Below, piece after piece: positions 45,351-56,690 of a stretch of DNA of 64,000 nt. The notes beneath the pieces are model-generated. The model did no database searches and was not told where the DNA came from. It saw only the letters and a program-made list of their open reading frames with translations. The translations under genes were made by a program, and so were the position numbers. Numbering within the stretch: position 1 is the stretch's first letter; each line of letters starts with the position of its first letter. Source of the DNA: Monocercomonoides exilis (Eukaryota; Preaxostyla; Oxymonadida; Polymastigidae); the NCBI GenBank assembly GCA_001643675.2, contig LSRY02000025.1:374001-438000 (forward strand), written 5' to 3'.

Positions 45351-47680
45351 ATGTCTATTGATGTTCTATCTCATCGCCTAGCCTCAGACACATTCTCCAG
45401 AAGACATACTGCTGTGGGGTTATCTTCTTCTTCGTCGTCGTCCTCTTCTTCATCATTTTCATCGTTTTCCTCTTTTTCTTCATTTTCTTTCTCTTCATCT
45501 TTCTCCTCCTTTTCAGGCGCAGCGGTGCGTGCTGTTTCAGCCAGACAAACAACAATAACGATGATGATAACAATGAAATCAATGATAACAATAATGATAA
45601 TGATAATGATAATGGCACAAACTCACCCAGAAATCCCATCATCACCTCGCCCCGACCATAGACGAAGACGATATGTTCTCTTTGTCTTCCTCCCGCCACG
45701 CCTCGCGCTGCTCCTTCCACTCCTCCTGCCACTCCGTCATGAACGGCTCGAAGCCCTGCTCTCGCTCGCTTTCTATGTCTCTATTTGGAATAGGCACAAT
45801 CACAGGCACAGGAGATGGAATAGACAATAATATAGACAATAGCATATGAAATGGAGTTGGTATATCAACAGTTATTGCTTCAGAGATAAGCATTGGAGGA
45901 TCTGTAACAAATCGCTCGTTGAATGAAGAAGAAGAGGAGTAGGAAGATAGAGAGTATTTGAATAAGCATCAGTCAGTGACATATTCTGTTGGGGAAGAGG
46001 CAGCTGATGATCTGTTCTCACTCACCAAGGACAACAGCAATTAACTCAATGAAAGCATCATTGGTATCAATAATAATAATAAAAATAATAATAATTTCGA
46101 GAATAAAAACAATTATAATAACGCACCTCTCTCCCCCATGCTCCCTTATTCTTCCTCCACCCTAGACTGCTCCCAGAACAACTTCTCCGAAGAAGACGCG
46201 CTTCCTGACCCCTTCGACCACTTCTCCTTCTCCTCTCCCCGCTGCTTTTCACTCAGCGCCTTCACCCACATCAGCAGCAGCAGCAGCAATGGCGCTTTCT
46301 CTGCTAAATCCTCAGCCGTCGGCCCTTCCAACCTCATCCGCCCGTTCCCTTCCCTGTCGCTCCCGAAGCCCCGCTCTTTCTCTGCCTCCTTGTTTGACTC
46401 GGGGAAGCAGGGGAGGAGGGCTGCTGCACGCCACAGCACATTCACTGAGACTGATCTGATCTCTTTGTAGGACGCTATGGACAAAAAGCCAAACCCACCT
46501 TTCCTCGTCTTCTCTGAGCCGTTTAAAAAACCTCCGATCTCTTCATCCCCTTTGGCATCATACAACAGAGCAACGCAGCATCTGCAGCCTCCGCACAGCT
46601 CTTCTGACCCCATCGCACCTTCCTCCCTGTCTCTTTCTCTGAGCGCTTCTCTGCCTCATCCGTTGTCCTCATCTTCCCCAAACATACTGGCATCTTCTCT
46701 GGATTCGGTGCATTCAGATGCCTCTTTTTTCTACCCGTCGCTTGCAGGTATTGCTGGGCTGATAGGGCTGAGTGGAGAAGCGAGGCAGACACAGGGAGCA
46801 TTAACTGACAGTTCGTACACAGCTACTATTGCAGATTCTCTTGCAGATAATGTTCAAACAGATGCTGTTCCTGAAAAGTTCGAAAAAGTGAATAAGGAAT
46901 TAGCCAAAGAAGGAGAAAAAGAGAAAGAAAGAGAAAGAAGTCGAGAGTTAACTTCAGAGAATTGCTATTATCTGAGCGCGAACATTAGCCTGAACCGCTC
47001 CTGCTTGTGCACAGTTAATGACATCCCTCTCTCTTTCTCTCCTCCGCCTGGCATTAGCACTGGCATTGATGTTGATGTCGGGTTATTCCAGAAGGCACAG
47101 GCACAGCCGCCACTGCAAATGCATCTGCTACTGGAACTACAACTGGGAATGGAACTTTGACTCGTCTGTGGAGCTCTGAATCGACAAACTCGCTACTTCA
47201 CACTGGTGTGTGTGTGGGTGGGGGCCTTGGTGCTTCTATTTTTGATGATTCTTCTTCTGCTTCTTCCTCGTCCTCTTCTGCTTCTTCTTCTTTCTCTTCT
47301 TCTATCTTCTTCTATCTTCTTATTTCTTATTTCTTATTTCTTATTTCTTATTTCTTATTTCTTATTTCTTATTTCTTATTTCTTCATTTTCTCATTTTCT
47401 AATTTCCTCTTTTTTCTTCTTTCAATTCTTTTTCTTTCATTAAATCATCGTTTTTCAAATAAATGTCTCCTCCTATTCTCAATGTTTAGTATCTTCGAAT
47501 TATCTTCTTCTTCTTCTTCGTCTTCTTCTTCCATTTCAGCAGCATTGGAACTGTCTTTGAGTCGAATACAAGCACCAGCAGCAACAACAGTGAATCCATT
47601 AAGAGAAGAAGAAGAAGAAGATGGAGGAAGTGGAAGAGAAGGGGAATGGGGAAGAAAAAGAAAAAGAAAAGTTGAGTGAT
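45351..47680 (+). pseudogene. Decayed Ser/Asn-rich gene of unknown function
   Basis: From 45658 one frame reads as protein for about 1.5 kb but carries TGA 45847-45849, TAG 45940-45942, TAA 46042-46044 and TAG 46468-46470; protein-like blocks on either side include DDMFSLSSSRHASRCSFHSS, LDCSQNNFSEEDALPDPFDH and KKPNPPFLVFSEPFKKPP. An Asn/Asp-rich stretch just upstream (45542-45657) is in another frame. Near the 3' end, RLWSSESTNSLLHT would join over an intron (GT at about 47205, AG at about 47540) to ALELSLSRIQAPAATT and a basic end GRKRKRKVE, stop 47680. No domain is recognised. The gene looks once functional and then lost. Confidence 0.5.
47309..47388. repeat. Tandem repeat of TTATTTC, about ten copies
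   Basis: A seven-base unit repeated without interruption in the presumed last intron of the decayed gene. No function is apparent. Confidence 0.88.
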
Positions 47681-49799
47681 TATTATGAAAGCAATTATTA
47701 AAAGAAGATTGAAGATTCTATCAATGAGATTTCATCATTCTCAACTTCATCTTTGTTATTTTAAATCCAATCTCCTTTTATTTCAAGTTTGCAATCTGCT
47801 TCTTCTTTTCCTGCAACTTTGCCATTCTTTTTGAAATCGCTTTTCATATCGAACAAATGACAAAATTCTTTTTTTTTTTCATTTCTTCAAGTTCTTCCAA
47901 TTGATAATTCAATCTAAAGCAGGTGCCATCATTATTATCACTTCTCTATCTACTCCCTATTCCTTTTTAACCTCTATCTTTTTATCTTCCAGTTTTCTTC
48001 TGCTCATTTCATACAATTTTTTATTTATCTTAAGAAGTTATTTTTCCATCTGAAGTCTCCAATCTTCATATTCCGGAGCTCCAAATTCCTATTTTTTCCA
48101 TTAATAATCATTTCACCTTGATCTTCGGGTCTTTTTGCATGGCAACATAGACTTCTCTTATTATTTTTTTTTCATCTTCAGTGAAAAGCTGTTCTTTCGT
48201 GTCAATTGAGCATGCTTTTTCTTTTTCATAATGTTCTTTTGTGTTATCGTTTATTTCATCAGTTTATTCTTCAAATAACAACACAAGAATTTTCTTCTTC
48301 GACAAGTTACTGACATACTTATTTCAACATTTTTTTCATCATCTGTATTGTTCTATCATTCAGTAATAGTCACAAATTTTGTCTAATGTCATTCGTATAA
48401 AATTATATGAAAAACAAATATCTTTAAAAGTTGAAATTTCATTCACTGAATATATTTTGTGATCTTGACAAACATTCAATGCAACAACATATTTTCTTCA
48501 ATTCACGTTTTCTAAACTTGTTCTTGACATTTCCTGCATTGATCCGTGTGAAATGTTTTCATTTTCAGTCGTTTCTTATCTTGTTTTTTGGACTTCCATT
48601 TGCACTTTATTGAACTGTCAGAAGCATCTGTGACAATACATATAAAATATTTATATGGGAAAATTGAGAAAAGGAGAAGAAACTCTTGAAGGAAAAAGTG
48701 TAAATTTCATATCATAAATAAACAATACTGTGAAGAGCACACTAACATTCATTTCTTCAAATAACTGGTTTGTGAACTCTGGATGATATTGATTTCTGTC
48801 AATGAACATAGCTTCAATGCTTATTGATTTTATTTGTTGGTAATCACTGATATATTGTGAAGATGATATATTATTATTGTAGTCTTCTTGCACAACTTTT
48901 ATTTATCAAATGTCATCCTCGATGATTCAAGGTCATTTTTATAGATATTGGAGTATTTTTGAATTCGAATGCTTCTTGTGTGATATACGGTGCATTTGAA
49001 TTCATCACTGGGCTCAGAATAACTTTTTTCATTATCCTTCTGATCAAGATCATCATCACCTTCACAATTTTCTGTCTCATCATTGCCTATCAATTCCAAA
49101 TTGATGTTCATATCGTTGTCATCGCAAGGTTCACAATCGTTGTCATCTGTCTCTGTTTCTGTTTGGTTTGCAAATATTGTGGTGAAATAGTTGGTCTGAA
49201 ATTGGCATTGGCTATTATGTCTGTAATTATTTCCGCTTGTTAATTCGAAAGCCTTTCTTTTTTTCCTTTGTAAGTCAGTGTCATCGAAATGGTAAATATA
49301 TCCTCTTTGTTCGTTGTATTTGAATTTTCTTCTTTCACTTTTTGTCTTTCACATTCTCTTCATTTCATCTTTTTTCAATTTGTATTTTCTCTTTTTCTTT
49401 TGTTTCGTTTAAACATGCTTTGATTTAGATTGATCTTCTCTATTTCTCGTGAATAATAAGTTCATATCAGAAACGATTTTGATTCGTTTTTTCCTTTACG
49501 CTTTCGAAAGCATCTCCGCGTTTTCAGCAATCCAACCATCCAATTTTCTGTAATTCATAATCTTCGGCTTTTCAAAAATTCCTTTTGAAAACTCAGAAGT
49601 TCAAATTCATAAATCATTTTCGATCATCGTCCATCATCTCTGATCAAACCTTTTATTCCTATTTGTTATTCCCATTATATTTGTATTTTTGAACATATTT
49701 CAAATTTCAAATTTTGAACATAAAACGGAAGAAAATAACTTTTTTCATTGTTATAATTCAGATTCTTTGATATCGCGAAAAAACAAAAAAAAGGTCAAA
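47681..49799. other. Region with only fragments of coding-like sequence
   Basis: The minus strand between 49560 and 48890 has broken stretches (RKLDGWIAENAEMLSKA, an acidic part CEGDDDLDQKDNEKSYSEP) that could be remains of a gene, perhaps a transposase, but no family can be named and stops are frequent. 47680-48890 shows nothing supported. Confidence 0.4.
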
Positions 49800-49862
49800 C
49801 CCACAATAAAATTCAATGTCCACGGTTATTGAAAGTGTCCACCATTATTAACACTAACTATA

Positions 49863-50864
49863 CATGTTTATTTATGAATAGAAAAAGAATTGTGAATGAT
49901 TTTTTGATAACCTAGTTTCTTTGAGAAAATTCTGAAAATTTTAAAATAACATTATGTTTTTGAGTTATTATTTATATTTTATTTATTTGATTTCACGACT
50001 TCCAACAAGTCCAGTTGGCAGAAGTGAAACAAAATACCTCCTTCAATTTCACGAATTCATTCATGATAATAAGTGTTAATAAATAACATAAAAAAACAAT
50101 ACTTTTTAGTGGAGCAGTTTTTTGAGATATCAACATAAAATAGCTAGAATAAATATTTGTGATCTGACCCATAATAAATTTTTTATTTCAATCTTTTTAA
50201 CTTAAAACTTTAATGACCGTGTGTTGAAAGTTTTTCTTTGGATTTATAAAAATGACAATTATTACATGACAAGTTCTGCATGCCTTTTCTTCTCTTTTAT
50301 CTTTTTTTAATTCTTTTCTATTGATTTTTAACTTTCTTGAATAAACCAACTTTGTAAAATTATTTCAACATTTTTTTGTTAAATTGCATCTTTCATTTAT
50401 ATTTTGTGTAACGTGAAATAAAGTATTTAATTTTTCATTCGTTTTTTTCACAATTAATAACGTTGTTCATTTGTTTCGAAATTTTTTGTACATTTCACAT
50501 TTCATCTATTATGAAATAATGAAGTTATTCCTATACCCCTATTTTCTTCATTTACCGAAAAAATTGATTCAAAAAGTGTAATTTTGAAAAATTTTGAAAA
50601 TTTTCTTTTTATTTCCAAAAAATTAATTATTAAAATATTTTCTTTGAAAAGAAGAATAGGTTATAATCAAGTTCTGTAACAATCACATAAAATCGTTCAA
50701 AATGGATTGTGATTATAACTGAGCTTTACTGGAAAGGATTTTCAAAGAAAAAACAAAAACTTGTAAATCAAAGCATAAAATTACAGTTTGAATAAATAAA
50801 TACTCATTTCGATTTTCATTTCAATGAAAATTATTAGATTTTATTAAAAAAGGACAAGTAACTT
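49863..50864. other. AT-rich intergenic DNA, no gene seen
   Basis: Lies between the right inverted repeat and the stop codon of the DUF1846 gene. Runs of A and T only. Confidence 0.65.
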
Positions 50865-52349
50865 TTATTCTGAATACAAATCCTTTGAAGAAAATACTGC
50901 TTCGCTTGTAATTGTAACTCCAAGCTTGAACAATGTAGCTTTGTCGTTTCGTGAAATTATGTGAGAGCAATGAGCATCCCATCCTCTAATAAGTGGCAAG
51001 CAATCTACTGCTGCTTTGGCCGAAGGGTTTGTAGCAGCAGAGATTGCAAGCGCATGAAGTACCTCTTCCAGATGAAGTTGTGGATATTCCATTTTCAACA
51101 TATCGGTCTTTAGTCTCAGCAATGGCTCCAATACAGATGGAGATATAATATCAATCTTATCTGGAATTCCTGCAAGACTCTTAACGGCATTAAGAATCGC
51201 ACTTCCACACGCAACCATCAACTTGCTTGACTTCCCTGTGATGCATGTCCCGTCTGGACTTTCCAAGCACATTGTCATTCGATCCGACTCTTTAAAGGTT
51301 GTGCAAGCCTTCTCGATGCACACTCTTTCTTTCAATTGTATCCCTCCCCGTTCCAAAAGCTTCTCAAGCTCTTTCACATTGTCCTCTGAAGAAATTCCTT
51401 CAACGACTTTCACGCGTTCGTCTAAATAACGTCTGATTATTTCCCGCTTACAAGCAACTTCAACAACTTTTGGATCAACAATGCATTTTCCTACCATGTT
51501 AACTCCCATGTCAGTAGGCGAAGCAAACACTTCGTATCCCAAAATCTTCTTTAGAATGGCATCGACAACAGGAAATACTTCAATATCCCTATTATAATTG
51601 ACAGTTTCAACTCCATACTTTTTCAAATGAAAAGGATCGATTAGGTTTTTATCCTTCAGATCAACTGTTGCAGCTTCATATGCAAGGTTAACAGGGTGAT
51701 CGATTGGTAAATTCCATACTGGAAATGTTTCAAATTTTGAATATCCCGCTTTAACTCCTCGCTTAGATTCGTGATACAGCTGCGACAAACAAGTCGCAAG
51801 TTTTCCACATCCAGGGCCAGGAGCCGTCACAACAACAAGGTTTCGTGTTGTCTCAACAAACGGGTTTGATCCGTATCCTTCCTCTGAAATAATTGCTTCA
51901 ACGTCACTCGGATATCCTTTTATAGGGTAATGAATTGCAACTTTTATTCCACGAGCTTCCAGCTGTTGTTTGAATCGAAGTGCACCTGCTTGCCCGCTAA
52001 ACATTGTAATGACTACAGCTCCAATCAGTAGATCTCTCTTCCTTAGATTATCAATCAATCTTAGGACTTCAAGATCATATGTAATACCAAGATCGCTTCG
52101 AATTTTGTTTTTTTCAATAGAATTCGCGCTGATACAAAATATAATTTCTGCATCATCTTTTAGTTCCTCTAAAAGTTTAACCTTTTCATTAAGATCGAAT
52201 CCAGGTAACACTCTAGCCGCATGGCAATCATCAAATAGTTTTCCTCCGAATTCAAGGTACAATTTCGAGAATTTCTCAACTCTTTCATGAATCCGAGAAG
52301 ATTGCAATTGCAAATATTTCGAATTGTCGAAGCCACAAGATTGTGCCAT
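50865..52349 (-). CDS. DUF1846 / UPF0371 family protein, intronless, bacterial-type
   Basis: A single frame of 494 residues, the full family length, beginning MAQSCGFDNSKYLQLQSSRI, close to the bacterial start (GFDN.KYL..QS..I..RI..F..KLYLEFGGKL). Conserved blocks are YLEFGGKLFDDCHAARVLPG (31-50), VVVTAPGPGCGKLATCLSQL (172-191; a nucleotide-loop-like APGPGxGK), GVKAGYSKFETFPVWNLP, HPVNLAYEAATVDL, IDPFHLKKYG, VNYNRDIEVFP and ASPTDMGVNMVG. The family is mainly bacterial; the biochemical role is not known to me. No introns and no poly-Ser tracts, unlike its neighbours, so lateral acquisition is likely. It ends with TAA at the expected place, supporting the standard code. Confidence 0.93.
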   Translation of the reverse strand: MAQSCGFDNSKYLQLQSSRIHERVEKFSKLYLEFGGKLFDDCHAARVLPGFDLNEKVKLLEELKDDAEIIFCISANSIEKNKIRSDLGITYDLEVLRLIDNLRKRDLLIGAVVITMFSGQAGALRFKQQLEARGIKVAIHYPIKGYPSDVEAIISEEGYGSNPFVETTRNLVVVTAPGPGCGKLATCLSQLYHESKRGVKAGYSKFETFPVWNLPIDHPVNLAYEAATVDLKDKNLIDPFHLKKYGVETVNYNRDIEVFPVVDAILKKILGYEVFASPTDMGVNMVGKCIVDPKVVEVACKREIIRRYLDERVKVVEGISSEDNVKELEKLLERGGIQLKERVCIEKACTTFKESDRMTMCLESPDGTCITGKSSKLMVACGSAILNAVKSLAGIPDKIDIISPSVLEPLLRLKTDMLKMEYPQLHLEEVLHALAISAATNPSAKAAVDCLPLIRGWDAHCSHIISRNDKATLFKLGVTITSEAVFSSKDLYSE

Positions 52350-52643
52350 TGCTTTTGCCCTTGTTTATTAAAATCAATAAACAAGGGAATGGGAAAGATC
52401 CATTTAACACATAAACTTTGGTAAAAAGAATTCAACTGATCGTCTTTAATGCGTGCAATAAACAAAAATATTAAGTTAATAGTTATTACAAAAAAACGAC
52501 TTTCGAAAATGGAGCAACCTCAAATTTGACAAAAGAGAAGTTTAAATTGTAAAAATGTTAAATTACGCAAAAAAATTTGCCGAATCTTTTAATTTTGTGA
52601 GAAATCAGTTGATTTTCATGGACATTGCACTTTGCTTTTTGTT

Positions 52644-55600
52644 TCAAGCAGGCTTTCTCAGAAATCCATTTATGGGAAATGAACTGCTTCTCCATCCACA
52701 AACCACAAGATTTTTCTCAGAAAGATACGTTGGGTAGTATCTCAGAGAAAGATGCCATTTTTGCTTTCCGAATGCTTCTTCTCCTTCTCCTCCTTCTTCT
52801 TCTCCTCTTTTTCTTTCTCTTCCTTCTCCTTCTCCACCCATCTCCATTTCTTCGTTCTCATTTTCCTTATCTCTTTCAGCTCTTTCATCAAAACATCCAT
52901 TTCTGTTTTCCTTTCCCATCTTCAGCACATTTGTCTTCTTTCTCTCTCCATTTCCTCTCCCAACATAATCAATTATTTCTCCCTCCTCCAAAAGAGGAAG
53001 CAGCCGCACTGTGTTGATGGCAAAGCTCGCCCTCTCGCCAATGTCTCTCAAATGAGTCGGGTTCCACTTCGTCTTCAGCTCAGCCAGTCTGCACAGAAGT
53101 GACCGTGTTGTCAGGGTGGGTGAAAGAGGATGCACCAATTGCATCTCATTCAGAGAGGGAATCAGATGGAAACCCCAAAATTGAGGGGAGGTGAATGTGA
53201 TTATGGAAGAAGAAGAAGAGGAAGAAGAAGAGGAAGAGGAAGAGGAAGAGGAAGAAGAAGAAGAAGAAGAAGAAGAAGAAACTGTTGATGAATAAGATGA
53301 CAAACTTTTTTCTAATTGATCTTTGCCTTCTCCTTTTTCTTCTTCTTCTTCTTCATTCTCTCCCTTTGTCTTTTCTCCCACTTCTTTTCTTCTCTCATCA
53401 CCTCCTCCTCCTCCACCATCACCACCACCAGCACTTTTGTCATCCTCCCACTCTCTCAATGCCATCCACTCCATCTTTCCATAGCAGCACGGGCACAACA
53501 CAAATGGAGCAGAAAAAAGAGAAGAGAGGAAAAGCGCAGCATCAGTCAGACCGCCACAGCAGTGCAGCCCAATGAAGAAGAGAGGAAGAACAGAATTTTC
53601 ATTCAGCTGTTGCTGCTTCTCCTTCTCCTTCTCCTTCTGTTTTTCATTGAAAAGGGCAATAGAAGAAGAATCCAATGAGTTCTGCTTCAATTGCAATGGG
53701 AACGTGAAGAGTGTTTTGATGCTCATCAAATCACTTGGAGATGATGTTGATTGCTCTGAAGGAGAATTCGCTGAATGAACGGTATCTTCTCTTTCTTGTG
53801 GCGGAGGATACAAAATTTGTGCTTCTATTTGCTCTTCCATTTGCTCCAGTGTTTTCGGCAGTGAAGAAGGATTCTTCGAAAATATGCCATTTTTCTGGTA
53901 AAAATGCATCACTTTCAGAATATCTTTAACGTTGCAGCGAATAAAACGAATGCGCTCAGTCAAATGCAAATCATCAGCATCTTCTTCTTCTCCTTTTCCC
54001 TCTTTTTCTTCCTTTTCTTCCTTTTCTTCTTCTGCTACTGTCGATGATTTGTCTTTTCCTTCCGATTTCGATTTTTCTTGCTCTTCTCCAGTTTCCTTCT
54101 CAATTTCTGACCTTTCTATTAATTCATTCTCTTCTTCATTCTTTTTCTCCTTACAGACTTTCTCCTCTTTCCTCTTTCTTCTGGTCTCTTGCAGTCTTTC
54201 TATGCAATTCCACCCTTTTTGCATGCTGCTGGTGCTGATGTCAATCACAGTGAACGTCGAATGAGGAAACAGAAGTGCCAATGCAGCTACAAGCAGCCCG
54301 TTTCCTCCGCCAACATCGACAAAATGGAAAGAAGGCGAAAAAATACTTGAATTTCCTTTGAAAATTGCTGATGATGATGAGGACTGAAGATCAATTGATG
54401 ATGATGATGCTGATGAAAGTGCAGGAAAGCATCGAAAACTTGGTGTATTTTGCTTCATTTGCTTAGAAAGCTTGAAGATTTTTATCTTTTCGCTTTTTTC
54501 TGTTCTCTCTGCAATGTTTCTGTCTACCAACATGTCCTTCATTTTGGATTTGACCAAAGGAGAAGCATCCATTTCAATTTTTGCTGTTGATCCATCACTA
54601 TCACCATCATCAGCAGTGGTATTATTATTATTATTATTATTATTAATTGAATCTGATTCTGGGCCGTGGTTATTAACTTGCTGTGAAGAAGCTCTTTCGA
54701 CTGTTCTCAGCATCTTTGGCTGAACAGAACAGAGGGTGTCAGTTGTGGCTTCTGCAGCTGTCTCTGCAATGAAGCGGAGCATCCACCGGATTTGAGGGAA
54801 TTTCTTCTTGTAGAAGAAGGAAAAACGAGGAAAACGGCGAAATTGCGACTCGAATGCAGCCATTTCAGCCAAAAGAGAGGAATCTGACTGAGAAGATGGC
54901 GATGATAAAGTTGATGAAGTTGATGGAGAAGAAGAAGAAGAAGATGATGATGATGATGATGATGATGAGCATGTTGAAGAGGAAGCTGTCGTTGCTGTGT
55001 TTGAAAGAATTGCATTTGTTTCTTTTTCTTCGCTTTCTATTTCCTCGTCGTCGTCGCTGCATTCTGCATCTTTTTCACCCGAGTTGCGGATGTCCCTCAA
55101 AAGAAGCAGATGTTCCTTTTCCAGCTGCAGAAGCCTTTTTTCAATGAGTTTTCTGGCTTTCGCTATTTTTGGAGGGAGCAAAGGAAACTTCTGCTCTTTT
55201 TCTTTAAGCTCCTCTGCACTTTCACCATCCAAATGGGAGTAGGCTCCATCCGCTTTCTTTTCGATGTTGTCATTCGTTTCTGTAAATTGAGTCAAAATCC
55301 GTTCAATTTGAGTCAAAAAATCTATTTCTGCTCGTTTCAATCTGTGTGGCCTTTCTTTCTTTGTTCTCTTGAATGCAATTGCTTCTGACGATAGCCTCTT
55401 TCCGCTGATCGGATCTTGTTCCGCGAAATGTTTCGAAAGCTCTGCAAAAATAGCTGTTAGTAGCTGCGACGCTGTAAGTGATGTTATGGCGGAAGCGTAT
55501 TGTTTTCCTTTGAGTATTTGAGACTTCGGAATCGGCTTTGATGAAAGAGACTGAATATCAAATCCTATTGAATTTCCAAGCAAAAATAAAACATTTAAAG

Positions 55601-56246
55601 TTTGGAGGGCATTCCAGACTTTCTTTTCTTCTGCGCCAGGAATTTTAGCATGATGTTTTTTTGACCAAATTTCAACCTGATCAATCAAAAATTCACTCAG
55701 TTTAAAAGATGATAAAAATAGAATTTCAATTCCTCGATCAATTGAAATCTTTTTTTGATAACATAATTGAACAGCGGGTAATGACGTTGAGAGAGGTGAT
55801 AATGGCAATCTTAAAATTCGACCAGAAATTACAAACAAAGAATTTTCTCCTGTTTTTGATTTCCCTCCAACGCATCGAAAATAACAGCAAGTACCAATAT
55901 AAAGAAGAGCGGACATAACTGTCAACGGATCACCTTTAATACTAAGTTCATGATCCAAAGGATGAGGCAAAACCGTATCTTCTTTATAAAGACGATTGTC
56001 CAACAAAAGCTGGTATGTCTTTGTTGTCCCACTTTGTCCATCATCCTTAAAATCATCGCTAACATCTATTTCACTTTCCTTTGGCAATCCAGATTGATCA
56101 ATATCTTGACAAAGTAAAAATGATAGTTTTTTATATTTTCTTTTTGCAGTAATAATCACAGGAACATCATAAAAAGTATCTTCATCCACCTCTCCAATAG
56201 AATAATTCTTGCTTTCTAAAATTAAGTAAATTTCTGAAAGTTCCAT
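52644..56246 (-). CDS. Methyltransferase-like protein of the GSTCD/METTL25 (Methyltransf_32) type
   Basis: One frame of 1200 residues (MELSEIYLILESKNYSIGEV to INGFLRKPA, TGA). The SAM-binding motif is FVDVGGGNGLLVAALALLFP followed by FTVIDIS (about 54345-54220). Downstream, after charged and Ser-rich inserts, come FFIGLHCCGGLTDAALFL and VLCPCCYGKM (about 53570-53470), the H(A/C)CG..TD and CPCCYG signature of the GSTCD/METTL25/TRM13-type fold. The end has LRDIGERASFAINTVRL and SEKNLVVCGW, matching the strand that closes the domain. The N-terminal half (ENSLFVISGRILRLPLSPL and a long helical part) may correspond to the GST-like part of GSTCD. Poly-Ser, poly-Asn and acidic inserts expand the gene. 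The methyl-acceptor is unknown. Confidence 0.75.
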   Translation of the reverse strand: MELSEIYLILESKNYSIGEVDEDTFYDVPVIITAKRKYKKLSFLLCQDIDQSGLPKESEIDVSDDFKDDGQSGTTKTYQLLLDNRLYKEDTVLPHPLDHELSIKGDPLTVMSALLYIGTCCYFRCVGGKSKTGENSLFVISGRILRLPLSPLSTSLPAVQLCYQKKISIDRGIEILFLSSFKLSEFLIDQVEIWSKKHHAKIPGAEEKKVWNALQTLNVLFLLGNSIGFDIQSLSSKPIPKSQILKGKQYASAITSLTASQLLTAIFAELSKHFAEQDPISGKRLSSEAIAFKRTKKERPHRLKRAEIDFLTQIERILTQFTETNDNIEKKADGAYSHLDGESAEELKEKEQKFPLLPPKIAKARKLIEKRLLQLEKEHLLLLRDIRNSGEKDAECSDDDEEIESEEKETNAILSNTATTASSSTCSSSSSSSSSSSSSSPSTSSTLSSPSSQSDSSLLAEMAAFESQFRRFPRFSFFYKKKFPQIRWMLRFIAETAAEATTDTLCSVQPKMLRTVERASSQQVNNHGPESDSINNNNNNNNTTADDGDSDGSTAKIEMDASPLVKSKMKDMLVDRNIAERTEKSEKIKIFKLSKQMKQNTPSFRCFPALSSASSSSIDLQSSSSSAIFKGNSSIFSPSFHFVDVGGGNGLLVAALALLFPHSTFTVIDISTSSMQKGWNCIERLQETRRKRKEEKVCKEKKNEEENELIERSEIEKETGEEQEKSKSEGKDKSSTVAEEEKEEKEEKEGKGEEEDADDLHLTERIRFIRCNVKDILKVMHFYQKNGIFSKNPSSLPKTLEQMEEQIEAQILYPPPQEREDTVHSANSPSEQSTSSPSDLMSIKTLFTFPLQLKQNSLDSSSIALFNEKQKEKEKEKQQQLNENSVLPLFFIGLHCCGGLTDAALFLSSLFSAPFVLCPCCYGKMEWMALREWEDDKSAGGGDGGGGGGDERRKEVGEKTKGENEEEEEEKGEGKDQLEKSLSSYSSTVSSSSSSSSSSSSSSSSSSSSSSSSSIITFTSPQFWGFHLIPSLNEMQLVHPLSPTLTTRSLLCRLAELKTKWNPTHLRDIGERASFAINTVRLLPLLEEGEIIDYVGRGNGERKKTNVLKMGKENRNGCFDERAERDKENENEEMEMGGEGEGRERKRGEEEGGEGEEAFGKQKWHLSLRYYPTYLSEKNLVVCGWRSSSFPINGFLRKPA
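53205..53280. repeat. (GAA/GAG)n triplet run coding poly-Ser on the minus strand
   Basis: Encodes a serine run of over twenty residues between CCYG and the closing motifs of the methyltransferase-like protein. Such a run inside a folded domain implies a surface loop. Confidence 0.85.
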
Positions 56247-56354
56247 CTGTGAAATTATTATTTAATTATAATAATCTTTCTAATTATAATTATGTAAAAA
56301 TGATCTTGCAAAAATATTTCAAAAAATGAAACACTTTGTTTTCATAATTTTATT

Positions 56355-56690
56355 TAGGCCTCTGCGACAGACCGACATTTTTAAAACAACTCGACAACTC
56401 GACCGACAATTTTATCGAGTTTATATTTTTTGGTTATTAAAAAATTTTTTCTTTTATTTTAATATTTTTAAGAAAAAAACGAAATAAAATCTTTTTCAAT
56501 ATTTTTTGATCTATAAATATTAATAATTTTATAAGGAAATAAATAATCAAAAAATTTTCTTTTTTTTTCTGAAATTATAATAATAATAATGGGTTATCGA
56601 CAGATCTTTGTCGAGATCAGTCGAACGACAAAGATCAGTCGAACGACAAAGATCAGTCGAACGACAAAGATCAGTCGAGTTGAAAGATAT
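56355..56690. mobile_element. Truncated 5' end of a hAT element related to 9851-16321
   Basis: The left end TAGGCCTCTGCGACA (56355-56369) matches the left hAT end with two differences and is followed by GACCGACA and CGACAACTCGACCGAC, then about 240 bp later by GTCGAGATCAGTCG motifs in the same order as at 10312-10395. No matching right end was found. No transposase follows. It is a solo end or a fragment. Confidence 0.7.
56615..56679. repeat. 18-bp tandem repeat, 3.6 copies, in the hAT fragment
   Basis: The unit GATCAGTCGAACGACAAA occurs three times exactly plus a partial copy. Subterminal arrays of this kind bind transposase in hAT elements generally; here it is an expansion of the GATCAGTCG motif also seen in the complete element. 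Confidence 0.9.

Larger units (their letters stand above)
41908..49862. mobile_element. Possible 7.95-kb element bounded by 63-bp inverted repeats
   Basis: 41908-41970 and 49800-49862 are inverted copies matching at 58 of 63 positions; shared blocks include AGTGTTAATAAT, GTGGACACTTTCAATAAC and TTTTATTGTGGG. TA dinucleotides sit at both outer ends, as for Tc1/mariner-like insertion. Similarity stops abruptly inside. The interior holds two decayed genes and no recognisable transposase, so it could be a non-autonomous gene-capturing transposon, or two independent insertions facing each other by chance. Confidence 0.5.
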
